In this document: piece by piece, positions 1 to 7,766 of the stretch
Position numbering within the stretch: the stretch's first letter is position 1
Layout: each line of letters begins with the position of its first letter
Assembly: GCA_006226375.1 (NCBI GenBank)
Contig: SBHC01000039.1
Span: 58,301-122,300, forward strand
Direction: 5' to 3'
Source of the DNA: Deltaproteobacteria bacterium
GTDB taxonomy: Bacteria; Myxococcota_C; UBA6777
DNA length: 64,000 bases
Notes under the pieces: model-generated
Database searches by the model: none
What the model was told of the DNA's origin: nothing
What the model saw: the letters and a program-made list of their open reading frames with translations, nothing else
Translations under genes and position numbers: made by a program

Positions 1-234
1 CCTATGAACTATTTGATTTAGAATGTGTTTGTATAGGTTTTGTATAGACTTTGGGTGCTATGTCCTGAAATAGTTGGAATGAACCTGATTCATCAGTCGT
101 TCCAAGACTTGGAGACAAGCGTGTTCACTGAAGTTTCTTGCAAACTCACTGTGTACGCTTAACTCACGCTGTGACAAGCTCCTTGTTGTGACTATGTTTT
201 GTTTCTTGCCCCAGAGAAAACCTAGAGTACTGCC
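1..234. other. Left-edge intergenic region
   Basis: AT-rich leader before the EAL gene; I see no convincing gene. The octamer TTGTATAG occurs twice (29-36 and 40-47), 11 bp apart, about one helical turn. It could be a tandem binding site, but nothing else supports that. Confidence 0.4.
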
Positions 235-1509
235 ATGAAAAAAGCATCGATACCTTTGCATCAGCGGACGAAGCCATCCTCTCCATCATTGTGTGTTGAG
301 AGTGCCTTTGTTGCCTCTTCACCCGCTGCTACGATGGGAGGGGTGAGAGAGCAGCTTTTTGCCTTGCCTCATAGCTCTGATAGCTTGGTACAGGTTCCTA
401 CTTCGACGATGTCGTTGTGCTCGTCAGATTGCAACGACACTCGCCATGAATGCACATGTCGTTCGGGGAATCGTAGCTTGATGTTGTTGGTCGCTTCATT
501 GAATAGGAAAGCGCAGAGGGAGCTACGACGTCGAGGACAAGAGCTTGGAACGTGGAAGTCTTCCATCGATGGGATCGAAGTGAAGCTTGGTCCTTCTCGT
601 ACGTTTCAAAGCGCCGCCAGCGTGCTGCAGTATGTGCGTGAGATCTTGAAGCAAGACATTGGATTGCTTCGGGCGGCCTGGGTGGATCCGAACCTACCTT
701 TGGAACAACAGCTCATTACCTTTATTAAAGCCAAGCCACTAAGCTCCATGGTCAGCGGCTTGAGCACGCCTCTTGCGGCTATTCTGCAAAACCAAACTTT
801 GGAGACGTGGTTTCAGCCGATCTTTGACGTCAAAACCCTCAGCATCTGGGGATACGAATGCTTGATCCGAGCGCGGGATACCAACGGTGATGTGATCTCG
901 CCGCTGGATCTGATCCGTTGGGCCAAGGAAGAAAACGAGCTGCCCCGGTTGGATCGACTGTGTCGGGAAATCCATATCCGTAACATTGCGAAGGCGAATG
1001 TCCCAGAACACTGCAAGTTTTTGATTAATTTCATTCCTACTGTGATCTACGATCCTGCGGTGTGCTTGGAGACCACTTTTCAAGCCGTAAAGAAATACAA
1101 CATTCCTGCCAACCGTATTGTGTTTGAAGTGGTGGAAGGGGAAGCCATCGAAGACCACAAGCACTTGCGTTTGACCATCGATGAATACCGCAAGTCTGGG
1201 TTTCAGGTTGCACTGGATGACTTGGGAGCCGGGCACTCAGGCCTAACGTTGTTGGGCAACCTCGCCCCTGACATCATCAAAATCGATCGCGACATTGTAT
1301 CCCAGGCGGCTTCTTCGGTGATTCATGAAACCATCTGCCGGTCCATCGCTGGACTGGCTGAGTCTACCGGTCAGATCTTGTTGGCGGAAGGCGTGGAAAC
1401 GGAAGCCGATTGGAAGATGGTAAAGGGACTTGGCGTGGACTATGTCCAGGGTTACTTGTTTGGGAAACCTTCCCCTGAACCAGCCATCGATCCGCTGTTT
1501 CGGCCGTAA
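235..1509 (+). CDS. EAL-domain cyclic-di-GMP phosphodiesterase
   Basis: Predicted c-di-GMP-specific phosphodiesterase of 424 aa, apparently cytoplasmic (no signal peptide or membrane segment). The EAL domain fills about residues 190-420. The usual metal and catalytic positions are all visible: Glu208 in GYECLIRA, Asn265 in LINF, Glu298 in FEVVEG, Asp328-Asp329 in LDDLGAG, Lys349 in IIKIDR, Glu385 and Glu388 in AEGVE, and Gln405 in QGYLFG. Hydrolytic activity is therefore likely. There is no GGDEF, PAS or phytochrome domain. The N-terminal ~190 residues are not a family I recognise and contain a cysteine cluster (Cys62, 66, 73, 75). The ribosome site before ATG 235 is weak, so the start is less certain than the product. 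The gene converges on the bilin-type operon that ends at 1531; the 21-bp gap does not by itself imply a functional link. Confidence 0.9.
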   Translation: MKKASIPLHQRTKPSSPSLCVESAFVASSPAATMGGVREQLFALPHSSDSLVQVPTSTMSLCSSDCNDTRHECTCRSGNRSLMLLVASLNRKAQRELRRRGQELGTWKSSIDGIEVKLGPSRTFQSAASVLQYVREILKQDIGLLRAAWVDPNLPLEQQLITFIKAKPLSSMVSGLSTPLAAILQNQTLETWFQPIFDVKTLSIWGYECLIRARDTNGDVISPLDLIRWAKEENELPRLDRLCREIHIRNIAKANVPEHCKFLINFIPTVIYDPAVCLETTFQAVKKYNIPANRIVFEVVEGEAIEDHKHLRLTIDEYRKSGFQVALDDLGAGHSGLTLLGNLAPDIIKIDRDIVSQAASSVIHETICRSIAGLAESTGQILLAEGVETEADWKMVKGLGVDYVQGYLFGKPSPEPAIDPLFRP

Positions 1510-1530
1510 ACCTGGGGCGTCTCGCCGGCT

Positions 1531-2673
1531 TTAAATGTTGGGCTTTTTCCAGGGAGGGGTCGGGAGCGATTCGACATGGGCGGGGAAGTTACGAATCACC
1601 CGGCTGCATCGTTGGATCCAGTGTTCGTAGACGGTCTGGAGTTGGTGGGCGATCTCGTCGTGCACTACCCGGTTGGGGTAGGGGACCTTCACTTCTCCAA
1701 GGGGATTGATGGGGATACAGTCGTTGAGCAGCGAATGAGGAGCGAGAGCCTTTCTCCAGTAGTTGGCGACAACCGTCTGCCCCAACATGGGCGACGTATC
1801 GTCGATCGTTTGCTTGACAAATTCGGCCACATCTCGCCACAAACACAGACTGGATGAAGCCTCTGGAAGCTGCTGCAGCGATGTCATCGAGGGCGGCTCA
1901 AACTCCATGGAAATGGGCAAACCACGGGGCAAGTGCGAGAGGGAAGCTACGTCCTCTTCTTGCTCTTTGGGCACCAAGCTGGAGGTTTCTTTGGAGGCAG
2001 CAAGCAGCAACAAGTCTTTGGGGGCAAGCTCTCTGGACGGAAGCTCCGGTGCTGGGTCGCGAACAAGAGGGAGCGGCTCCATCTCTCCTCCCTGTATCGT
2101 TTCAAACAGCGACGCTCCTTCAAGATGTTGTGCTGTGTGAGGCAGCTCTGTGAACGAAATCATTGAACCCTGGGAGTTCGTTTGTGGCTTGGAAGAGGGC
2201 GCGGCGCTTTCGTCGGAGAGCGAAAGAGAGGTCTTGTCTTGTGGTTCAGGTGCCTCTGGCTTGTGGCTGCCCTGCTCGGAGGATGAAGGTGTCAGGGGCT
2301 TGAGCGATAACGTCGGATTCTTCGACGAAGAATCCGTGCTTTGAGGAGGTTGGGACAGCGCTTTGAGTGGCGGTTGGGCCTGTTCGATCTTTTGCATCGC
2401 GGTGCGCACCAGCGTGGTGTTGTTTCCCGTGGGGTACAAGCCCATCAGTACGCCATTCTCGTCATGATAGGCGAGCAATGACTGGTCACCGACCTCCGAA
2501 GTCCACTGCGAGCGATGAGGGAAGTGTTCAAGGCAAAGGTTTGCGATCCACTCCACGATGGATGTCATCCGTTCGGTGGATGTGCTTTGTTCGGGTGATT
2601 GGTACAGAAGATCCCACGTGCCTTCTCGTTTCAATCGCCATACAGAGTGGACCTCTTGTGTGTAGGTCGCCAT
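1531..2673 (-). CDS. Conserved-looking hypothetical protein, last gene of the bilin-type operon
   Basis: 380 aa, family not recognised. The start ATG has AAGGAAG seven bases upstream. Three parts can be seen: an N-terminal folded segment (about 1-95) containing HFPHRSQW and ENGVLMGLYPT; a long Ser/Pro/Gln/Glu-rich, probably disordered middle (about 96-270); and a C-terminal helical segment (about 275-380) with conserved-looking aromatic residues (ANYWRKAL, YEHWIQRC). The N-terminal segment resembles the C-terminal segment of the first gene in the same operon (ending at 9597): both run HFP, about 20 residues, then a D/N-E-G-V strand and P-T. It lies 118 bp downstream of the heme oxygenase gene and is probably cotranscribed. 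No signal peptide or membrane helix, so cytoplasmic. I cannot assign a function. Confidence 0.75.
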   Translation of the reverse strand: MATYTQEVHSVWRLKREGTWDLLYQSPEQSTSTERMTSIVEWIANLCLEHFPHRSQWTSEVGDQSLLAYHDENGVLMGLYPTGNNTTLVRTAMQKIEQAQPPLKALSQPPQSTDSSSKNPTLSLKPLTPSSSEQGSHKPEAPEPQDKTSLSLSDESAAPSSKPQTNSQGSMISFTELPHTAQHLEGASLFETIQGGEMEPLPLVRDPAPELPSRELAPKDLLLLAASKETSSLVPKEQEEDVASLSHLPRGLPISMEFEPPSMTSLQQLPEASSSLCLWRDVAEFVKQTIDDTSPMLGQTVVANYWRKALAPHSLLNDCIPINPLGEVKVPYPNRVVHDEIAHQLQTVYEHWIQRCSRVIRNFPAHVESLPTPPWKKPNI

Positions 2674-2791
2674 GATTTCTTCCTTCTACTTCCCTTGGAA
2701 CATCTTGTGCTGCCCAGTAGGCTTTGTGGTGCAACGTGCAACCCACAAGTGTTCGATGGTTTCTTCGTGTTGAGGTTCGTTGAGTTCGATG

Positions 2792-3418
2792 CTATGGGGT
2801 CGCAAGTGATTGAATTGCTGCCATCCCATCACCAATTCGAGTGAAGGTATGACGCGCCGCTTCCACGGCAACGTCAATCGTTTCGGAGGAGGCAAGTGCT
2901 TGATCCATCCGGGACTTGAATGCTTTCCAGCGGGAGCCTGTCTGCTTTCCATAGCCTGTGTAGTAACGAAGTCCATCGTCCTGGAGCCCGTACATGTGTT
3001 GAAGGTGCTTGCGAAGGATCTGGCCGCCCAAGGTGGAGCCTTCCAACACATAAAGAGCACCCAGCAACGCCGCAGGTTCACTTTCGAGGTGCTTGTGTCC
3101 GGACGACCACTCTATCGCAACTTCATCGGTGGGAAGGTTGCTCTGGGCACGAAAAAAGCTGAGGTCATGTTGTAGAAGTGGGGTCTTGGCCATGTCGAGG
3201 CTCCACACGTCTTTCACCATCGAGGCATAGCTTCCTGAAAGCTGCTTTTCTAGCTTCTCCCAGATGCTATGATAGAACGTGAGCAAGCGAACATAGTGGG
3301 ACAAGGGGAGCTGGTGCTTAAGCCAGGACTGGTGGAAGGCTTGTGCTTCCAAAGCCTTGTGCTCGCGGTTTGTTCTCTCGCGAAGCTGCTGCATCGCGGG
3401 GGGGACTGAGGGGGTCAT
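2792..3418 (-). CDS. Heme oxygenase, biliverdin-producing type
   Basis: 208-aa all-helical protein of the bacterial heme oxygenase family (HemO/BphO-like), which opens heme to biliverdin, CO and iron using electrons from a ferredoxin or other reductant. His20 in NREHKALE is the expected proximal heme ligand. The segment ALYVLEGSTLGGQ (about residues 120-133) matches the glycine-containing distal helix that lies over the heme, and the length is normal for the family. The ATG has AGGA eight bases upstream. The 5' neighbours in the operon include a [2Fe-2S] ferredoxin, a plausible electron donor, and a phycobilisome-like protein, a plausible acceptor of the bilin. No bilin reductase or bacteriophytochrome gene is present in the window, so the end product may be biliverdin itself. 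Confidence 0.88.
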   Translation of the reverse strand: MTPSVPPAMQQLRERTNREHKALEAQAFHQSWLKHQLPLSHYVRLLTFYHSIWEKLEKQLSGSYASMVKDVWSLDMAKTPLLQHDLSFFRAQSNLPTDEVAIEWSSGHKHLESEPAALLGALYVLEGSTLGGQILRKHLQHMYGLQDDGLRYYTGYGKQTGSRWKAFKSRMDQALASSETIDVAVEAARHTFTRIGDGMAAIQSLATP

Positions 3419-3469
3419 CGTTGTGTTCCTATCTCGGGACTTCGGTCCGACAAATTTGAGTATGCTATG

Positions 3470-3970
3470 CTATGGGTTCGGAGCTTCGTTGTCCTTCTCC
3501 TCGGATGAGGGAGAGGGCTCGTTTGCGATCGCATCGAAGATCCCGACGATGTCGTCCAGTTGAAGGCCATCCTCGACCGCAATGTTCAATCCTCCAGGTG
3601 AAGGGTCTTGCTTGGGATGGAGAGAGCCGAACGGTGAGACCTGAGCGAACGTTTCCAGAGGGCGACTGGGTTGCGAGCGTGCAGGTTCCTCTGCTTCCGC
3701 TGCAAACCAGTCACTCAGCTGCGATAGAGTGGGGTGGACTTCGGAAGCGAACCCTTGTGATGAGGTGGAACCCTGCGAACCTTCGGTTGTTGCTGAAGGT
3801 TTGGGTTGTGGAGATGTCTCCTGTGCTGGAAGGGCGGCCAGAAGCGATGCAAAGGGGTTGGCTTCGTTTTGGAGTGTCTCTTGGGTGTCGATGGAAGGTT
3901 CCTCCTGTACCCCTGAGGATTCCGGTTCTTCGGAGCGACTTTTCCAGGACAACATCTCTTTCCAGTTCAT
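3470..3970 (-). CDS. Disordered hypothetical protein between kinase and heme oxygenase
   Basis: 166 aa. I chose ATG 3970 because it overlaps the kinase stop in an ATGA arrangement and has GGAG 11 bases upstream; a longer version starting at 3991 would overlap the kinase more deeply. The protein begins MNWKEMLSW, is rich in Ser, Glu, Pro and Gln, and ends with a short ordered-looking stretch (GLQLDDIVGIFDAIAN). There is no signal peptide or membrane helix and I do not recognise a family. Translational coupling to the kinase suggests a partner or substrate of it, which is inference only. In the cyanobacterial operon that this cluster resembles, a non-enzymatic protein (Slr0151) also neighbours the kinase, but I see no similarity I could defend. 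Confidence 0.65.
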   Translation of the reverse strand: MNWKEMLSWKSRSEEPESSGVQEEPSIDTQETLQNEANPFASLLAALPAQETSPQPKPSATTEGSQGSTSSQGFASEVHPTLSQLSDWFAAEAEEPARSQPSRPLETFAQVSPFGSLHPKQDPSPGGLNIAVEDGLQLDDIVGIFDAIANEPSPSSEEKDNEAPNP

Positions 3971-5733
3971 TGTTCTTGCAACTCCAGGCATCGCACCAAC
4001 GTGAGGGTGGGGGACAGGCTTAGGCCAAACAGGCGGCCGCAGTGGTTGGGTTCGTGTACCCCTGGGCGGTGCAGCGAAAACTGTGCAGTGGCCCAGAGGG
4101 TTTGCTTGTCATAGAGCGTCATGGTTCGAGTGCCTTCCACGAGGATGTGATTCTCGTCCCACAGCTTGAGCGAGCGAAGTGGCTCTGTTAGGTTCACTGT
4201 GGTGACCAAGACGCCGTCGTTGGCGAACAGCTGAATCCTTTTTTGTCCCTTGGCACCGACCAGGATGTAAGGGTCGAGCGCGAGCAAGCAGATGTCACGT
4301 CCTTGAAGGGGGACTCGACAGAGCATCTCTCCATCGGTGTTCATCGCGACCAGCTGGGGTTGTGGGACCTCCATCGTAAGCCAGAGCCTCTCTCCTTCTT
4401 CCGAGAAGCAAAACGCTGATTGTTGTCCGTACGACTCAAACTCAGCCAGCCACTGGTGCCCTCGCTTGAGGTGGTACAGCTCCATCGACTTGTGCCCCAA
4501 CACCAGCAACTGTTCGGAGTTGGGGTGCAACAAGGCTTGCTCTGGTTCACGGAAGAGCGACATCGGAATGGCTTGTGTTTGTGCTGACTCTAGGTGCTGG
4601 ACGCAGTATTTTTGATCGGTTTGCCAGCCCCAGATGGTCCGGGGGTCGCTACCTGGGAGGAGAGCTTCGATCTGAGAGTCTGCTTCCCGCAAGGCTTGCA
4701 CTTGTTGGTTGTCGTTGAGGAGCAACACATGTTGATCCAGGTGGAGCATCAACGAACCTGCAGGAGTGGTGCAGTAGCTTCGTAGCTCCCGGCGAAACTT
4801 GGCCTTCCACTGGGTTTGAGGTCGCATCATCAAGGTTGGTGAAGCTGAATCTTCGGAGGATTCTCGGGGCTTCTCTTGGCCGTGTGTGTACTGGTGAAGC
4901 CGAAGGGCCTGGGACACACGCAGGAGTGCTTGTTGCAGCTCTTCAATGGTGTCGTATCTATTCTCAGGAGAAGGGTCGAGTGTGTTGGTGAAAAACTCGA
5001 CGAGTTCCTGCGGATACATGCGAAGTTGAGGCAGCGACAGCTCGGCCTCAGGAGGGGCGCCCACGTGCTCTTGCCGCCATGAAGGACGGACACCCAGCAG
5101 CATCTCATACACGATCACGCCCAGAGCGTAGAAGTCGACGCGGTGGTTGTAGGACTTGTTGTATTGCTCCGGTGCCATGTAGCCCATGGAGCCAAACGAT
5201 GAGTTGATCTGGGCGTTGGGGTCACAGCGGCGAGCGTGTCCCAGGTCGCAGAGCTTCACCCGAAATGGCCACTCGCTGCGCGTTAACAAAATGTTCTCAG
5301 GTTTGAGGTCGCGGTGGACTACGCGATGTTCATGGATGAACGCCAAGCCTTTGGCGATCTCTTGAGCGATGAACAAAATCTGTGGGAGGGGCAAGCGTGG
5401 ATGACGTCGCAGGTAGTTTCGCAGGTTTCCACCTGGCATATACTCGTAAACGAGGTATTGCAAACCCTTGGAATAACCGAACGATTCCACCTGGACCATG
5501 TGGGGGCTGAGGTGTTGGAAGAACAGCCCCAACTCTTGCAGATAACCGGCGCGCTGCGGCGGGGTGTGAAAGATCTTGATGGCTACGTCGCGTTGTTCCA
5601 CAAGGTGCCGAGCCCGGTACACATGACCGTACGACCCCGAACCGAGCAAGGTCTCCAGTCGCCAGCATCCGTCCAGAACGCTCATCGGACTCGGTGATGT
5701 CGGCTTCTCTTGTGCTGGAGCTTTTGCATTCAC
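3967..5733 (-). CDS. Ser/Thr protein kinase with C-terminal propeller-like domain
   Basis: Hanks-type kinase of 588 aa starting at GTG 5733. An in-frame reading extends to 5973, but it would overlap the ParA gene by more than 200 bases, whereas GTG 5733 has AAGGAAGG about seven bases upstream and follows the ParA stop by 16 bases. Kinase motifs: GSGSYG loop (31-36), VAIK lysine 53, HRDLKPEN with catalytic Asp142, DLG 163-165 in place of DFG, and APE 187-189, so it should be active. From about residue 300 to the end there are repeated short beta-rich segments resembling a WD/beta-propeller sensor. There is no transmembrane helix, unlike many bacterial kinases of this family. It is coupled by a 4-base overlap to the next gene. 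In the similar Synechocystis operon the kinase SpkG acts on a ferredoxin of the same operon; whether that holds here is untested. Confidence 0.9.
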   Translation of the reverse strand: MNAKAPAQEKPTSPSPMSVLDGCWRLETLLGSGSYGHVYRARHLVEQRDVAIKIFHTPPQRAGYLQELGLFFQHLSPHMVQVESFGYSKGLQYLVYEYMPGGNLRNYLRRHPRLPLPQILFIAQEIAKGLAFIHEHRVVHRDLKPENILLTRSEWPFRVKLCDLGHARRCDPNAQINSSFGSMGYMAPEQYNKSYNHRVDFYALGVIVYEMLLGVRPSWRQEHVGAPPEAELSLPQLRMYPQELVEFFTNTLDPSPENRYDTIEELQQALLRVSQALRLHQYTHGQEKPRESSEDSASPTLMMRPQTQWKAKFRRELRSYCTTPAGSLMLHLDQHVLLLNDNQQVQALREADSQIEALLPGSDPRTIWGWQTDQKYCVQHLESAQTQAIPMSLFREPEQALLHPNSEQLLVLGHKSMELYHLKRGHQWLAEFESYGQQSAFCFSEEGERLWLTMEVPQPQLVAMNTDGEMLCRVPLQGRDICLLALDPYILVGAKGQKRIQLFANDGVLVTTVNLTEPLRSLKLWDENHILVEGTRTMTLYDKQTLWATAQFSLHRPGVHEPNHCGRLFGLSLSPTLTLVRCLELQEQ

Positions 5734-5749
5734 GGGTGACCTTCCTTGT

Positions 5750-6550
5750 TTACTGGGGAGCGGCGACGGAGGATGACCCCGAGCGTTGCATGTAAGCCGG
5801 CTGCACCGATGCCTTGGGAGATAGGTGCTGCTCGTACAAACGCTGCGCGATCTGAGAGAGGGCCTCGGCCGAAGGCGAATTCTCTTGCTCTTGGAACACG
5901 CTACGACCATGGAAAAAGGAGAGCTGTAGCGCTTCATCGTGTGGCAGTTGAATGGGATACAGCCACTCTCCAAAGTGTTCGTGCAGCAACGGTTGCAGCG
6001 CCTGACTTTGTTGCTCGGAGATGCCGTAGCGGTTCACCAGCAACCCTTCCAAGTAGGTGTTGTTGCGGCTTTGCAGGATCTCCTTGAGAGTTTGGGGGAT
6101 GGTTCGCAGCGCCAAGGCAGAGGGGTGTGTCATCACAAACACGGAGTCTGCTTCTTGGAGAGCCCATCGTGTCAGCGGCTCCATCGAAGGTGCCAAGTCA
6201 AGGATAATAAACTGGGGTGGAGGGTTGAGGGTTTGGACAAGCTCCAACAGCCGTCTGTAGGGATAGGTGCAGTTGAGGTGGTCCCATTGTGGGGCGGAAG
6301 GCAAAACCTGAACTTTGGGATGGTTGGGCATTGCGAACGTTTGCAAAGGTTGGGACCCCCGCAGTTGGTGGGTGACGCTTTGCGACTCTTCGAGCGGCTC
6401 CAGTCCAACGGTCGCTGCGATGGCTCCTTGGGGGTCGAGGTCGACCAGAAGACACTGCACTCCCAGTGTAGACATGGCGACGGCGAGGTTGATGGCGGTT
6501 GTGGTCTTTCCTACGCCACCTTTGGCGCTGGCAATGGCCAAGATATGCAT
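5750..6550 (-). CDS. ParA/MinD-family ATPase, without a ParB partner
   Basis: 266-aa deviant-Walker P-loop ATPase. Residues 10-17 form KGGVGKTT with the signature lysine, followed by LLVDLDPQG (Walker A' region) and FIILDLAPS in the Walker B position. Family members use ATP-dependent dimerisation to position plasmids, chromosomes or large cytoplasmic protein assemblies. No ParB, parS-like repeat or MinC/E gene lies nearby, and the gene sits in the bilin-type operon (3 bp after the V4R gene, 16 bp before the kinase GTG), so positioning of a protein assembly is more plausible than DNA segregation. That is inference. ATG 6550 is used; the upstream gene stops at 6554. Confidence 0.88.
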   Translation of the reverse strand: MHILAIASAKGGVGKTTTAINLAVAMSTLGVQCLLVDLDPQGAIAATVGLEPLEESQSVTHQLRGSQPLQTFAMPNHPKVQVLPSAPQWDHLNCTYPYRRLLELVQTLNPPPQFIILDLAPSMEPLTRWALQEADSVFVMTHPSALALRTIPQTLKEILQSRNNTYLEGLLVNRYGISEQQSQALQPLLHEHFGEWLYPIQLPHDEALQLSFFHGRSVFQEQENSPSAEALSQIAQRLYEQHLSPKASVQPAYMQRSGSSSVAAPQ

Positions 6551-6553
6551 GAT

Positions 6554-7189
6554 TTACCTCGCTTGAATCGCTTGGAGAATCTCTGTGGCAGAGCCCCCAT
6601 CCCTACGAACGTCTCGGCCCTTTTCGATCCACTCAGGGATGGAAACGGCGAAGCGACAAGAGGGGGCTCCAGAGTGTGCACATTCGATCTCGATGGCGTC
6701 GAGTTCGCGTCCGCTGATGCCTGAGGTGATCGCTGCCAAGAGGCCCGAAAAAATGCCGCAACAGTGGTTGGTTTCGATGTCTTGCAGGAGCTTGGCTAGC
6801 ACCGAGTTTTTGAGCTCGTACTGGACGATCCCCTGGTTCTCGAGGGAGAAGTCGAGGGAGAGGGCGCCCCAGCCGTGGTAACGGAATGCTTCTTGGAGCC
6901 AGACCTCAAAGCCGGCGAAGGAGGTCTGCATCCAGTCTTTGTTGTGGAATTGTTGCCACTCTTGACCCCAGCGTCGGAACAGGCGCTCGCCCCACTTTCG
7001 TCCGCAGGTGTACATGATAATAGGGAGAGCTTGACCGGCCTGGTATTCAATGGCTTTGTGAAGCCCCTGGATTAACTCTTCAGGGAGGACAATCATCCGA
7101 TGGTTGGAACGGGTCATGAGGGTTCCGTTCCGGCTGTTTCCTCGGATGTAATCCGACCGCAAGAAGTAAGGTTTGGGTTCGACTAGCAT
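6554..7189 (-). CDS. V4R (4-vinyl-reductase-like) domain protein, second copy
   Basis: 211-aa cytoplasmic protein with a V4R domain over the C-terminal ~150 residues. Visible hallmarks are the YTCGRKWGERL helix, the GIFSGLLAAITSGISGRELDAIEIEC segment and a Cys-x7-Cys pair (ECAHSGAPSCRF). V4R is a small-molecule-binding fold named after BchJ, linked to chlorophyll-precursor reduction, and is also found in regulators and tetrapyrrole-related proteins; the ligand here is unknown. The ATG has GGAG seven bases upstream and follows the phycobilisome-like gene by 4 bases. It is paralogous to the V4R gene ending at 8337, with the same Cys-x7-Cys spacing. Two V4R genes flanking a phycobilin-like gene is the arrangement I recall from the cyanobacterial slr0144-slr0147 cluster. 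Confidence 0.85.
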   Translation of the reverse strand: MLVEPKPYFLRSDYIRGNSRNGTLMTRSNHRMIVLPEELIQGLHKAIEYQAGQALPIIMYTCGRKWGERLFRRWGQEWQQFHNKDWMQTSFAGFEVWLQEAFRYHGWGALSLDFSLENQGIVQYELKNSVLAKLLQDIETNHCCGIFSGLLAAITSGISGRELDAIEIECAHSGAPSCRFAVSIPEWIEKGRDVRRDGGSATEILQAIQAR

Positions 7190-7193
7190 CCGT

Positions 7194-7679
7194 CTACTCC
7201 ATCGACTCTGCAGGGGTGGTCAGGATGCGGTGTGTCAACTCCAGATAAGGGTGAATCATCTGGTAGTGCTCCGCCTTGCAGAACTTCTCGGCTTGTTGCA
7301 TCAGCGCGCTGTACGTCGTGTTGATGGTGTCATTGAATTCAAAGGCGTGGAGTACGGTCCGCATCCAGTACAGGAGCTTCTCCGTGAGGAAGGTCGTGTC
7401 ATCGCGAAGCATCGCGAGCGTGCAGTAGCGAAGGACGTATCCAACATCGCGGGTGCATTTCTCGCGGGACATCCCATAGCGGCTTTCAAAGTCTGGGTGC
7501 TTGCGCCAGACCTCGTTGATGACTTCCTGGAGGATCGGGCCTTCCACCTTCTCTATCGCCTTCATCGCTTGCATTCGCTTGGGAATGGACTGTGTGTATT
7601 GAGAAAGTGCCTCTAGCTCTGCGTTTTGGAGGTATCGACCTTCAGCGTCGGCAAAGATCTGTTCAAGTGTCGTGTTCAT
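7194..7679 (-). CDS. Phycobilisome-family (phycobiliprotein-like globin) protein
   Basis: 161 aa, the length of a phycobiliprotein subunit. The sequence follows the allophycocyanin/phycocyanin pattern: EGRYLQNAELEAL near the N-terminus, then EKCTRDVGYVLRYCT (residues 73-87), then a GDxxxLDERVLNGLRETY-like segment (DDTTFLTEKLLYWMRTV), then a final helix ALMQQAEKF. Cys75, Arg77 and Asp78 fall exactly where phycobiliproteins carry chromophore-attachment Cys84 and the Arg/Asp that contact the bilin. Covalent or tight binding of biliverdin is therefore plausible, although no CpcE/F, CpcS/U or CpcT lyase is in the window. The nearest described relatives would be the bactobilin-biosynthesis-associated globins of non-photosynthetic bacteria or the phycobilin-like member of the cyanobacterial Pap operon. 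SD: AAGGA six bases before the ATG. Family confidence is high, function unknown. Confidence 0.82.
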   Translation of the reverse strand: MNTTLEQIFADAEGRYLQNAELEALSQYTQSIPKRMQAMKAIEKVEGPILQEVINEVWRKHPDFESRYGMSREKCTRDVGYVLRYCTLAMLRDDTTFLTEKLLYWMRTVLHAFEFNDTINTTYSALMQQAEKFCKAEHYQMIHPYLELTHRILTTPAESME

Positions 7680-7766
7680 CGTTCATCCTTTTGATGGGGA
7701 GCCTGGGCCCACTGTTGCTCTGGTCGGAGCGAACGTTTGGCCTGTCTGCTCGGTCATTCTGTGGGT

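Noticed and set aside
5734..5973. N-terminal extension of the Ser/Thr kinase
   Set aside because: It would overlap the ParA gene by more than 200 bases; GTG 5733 has a strong ribosome site right after the ParA stop.
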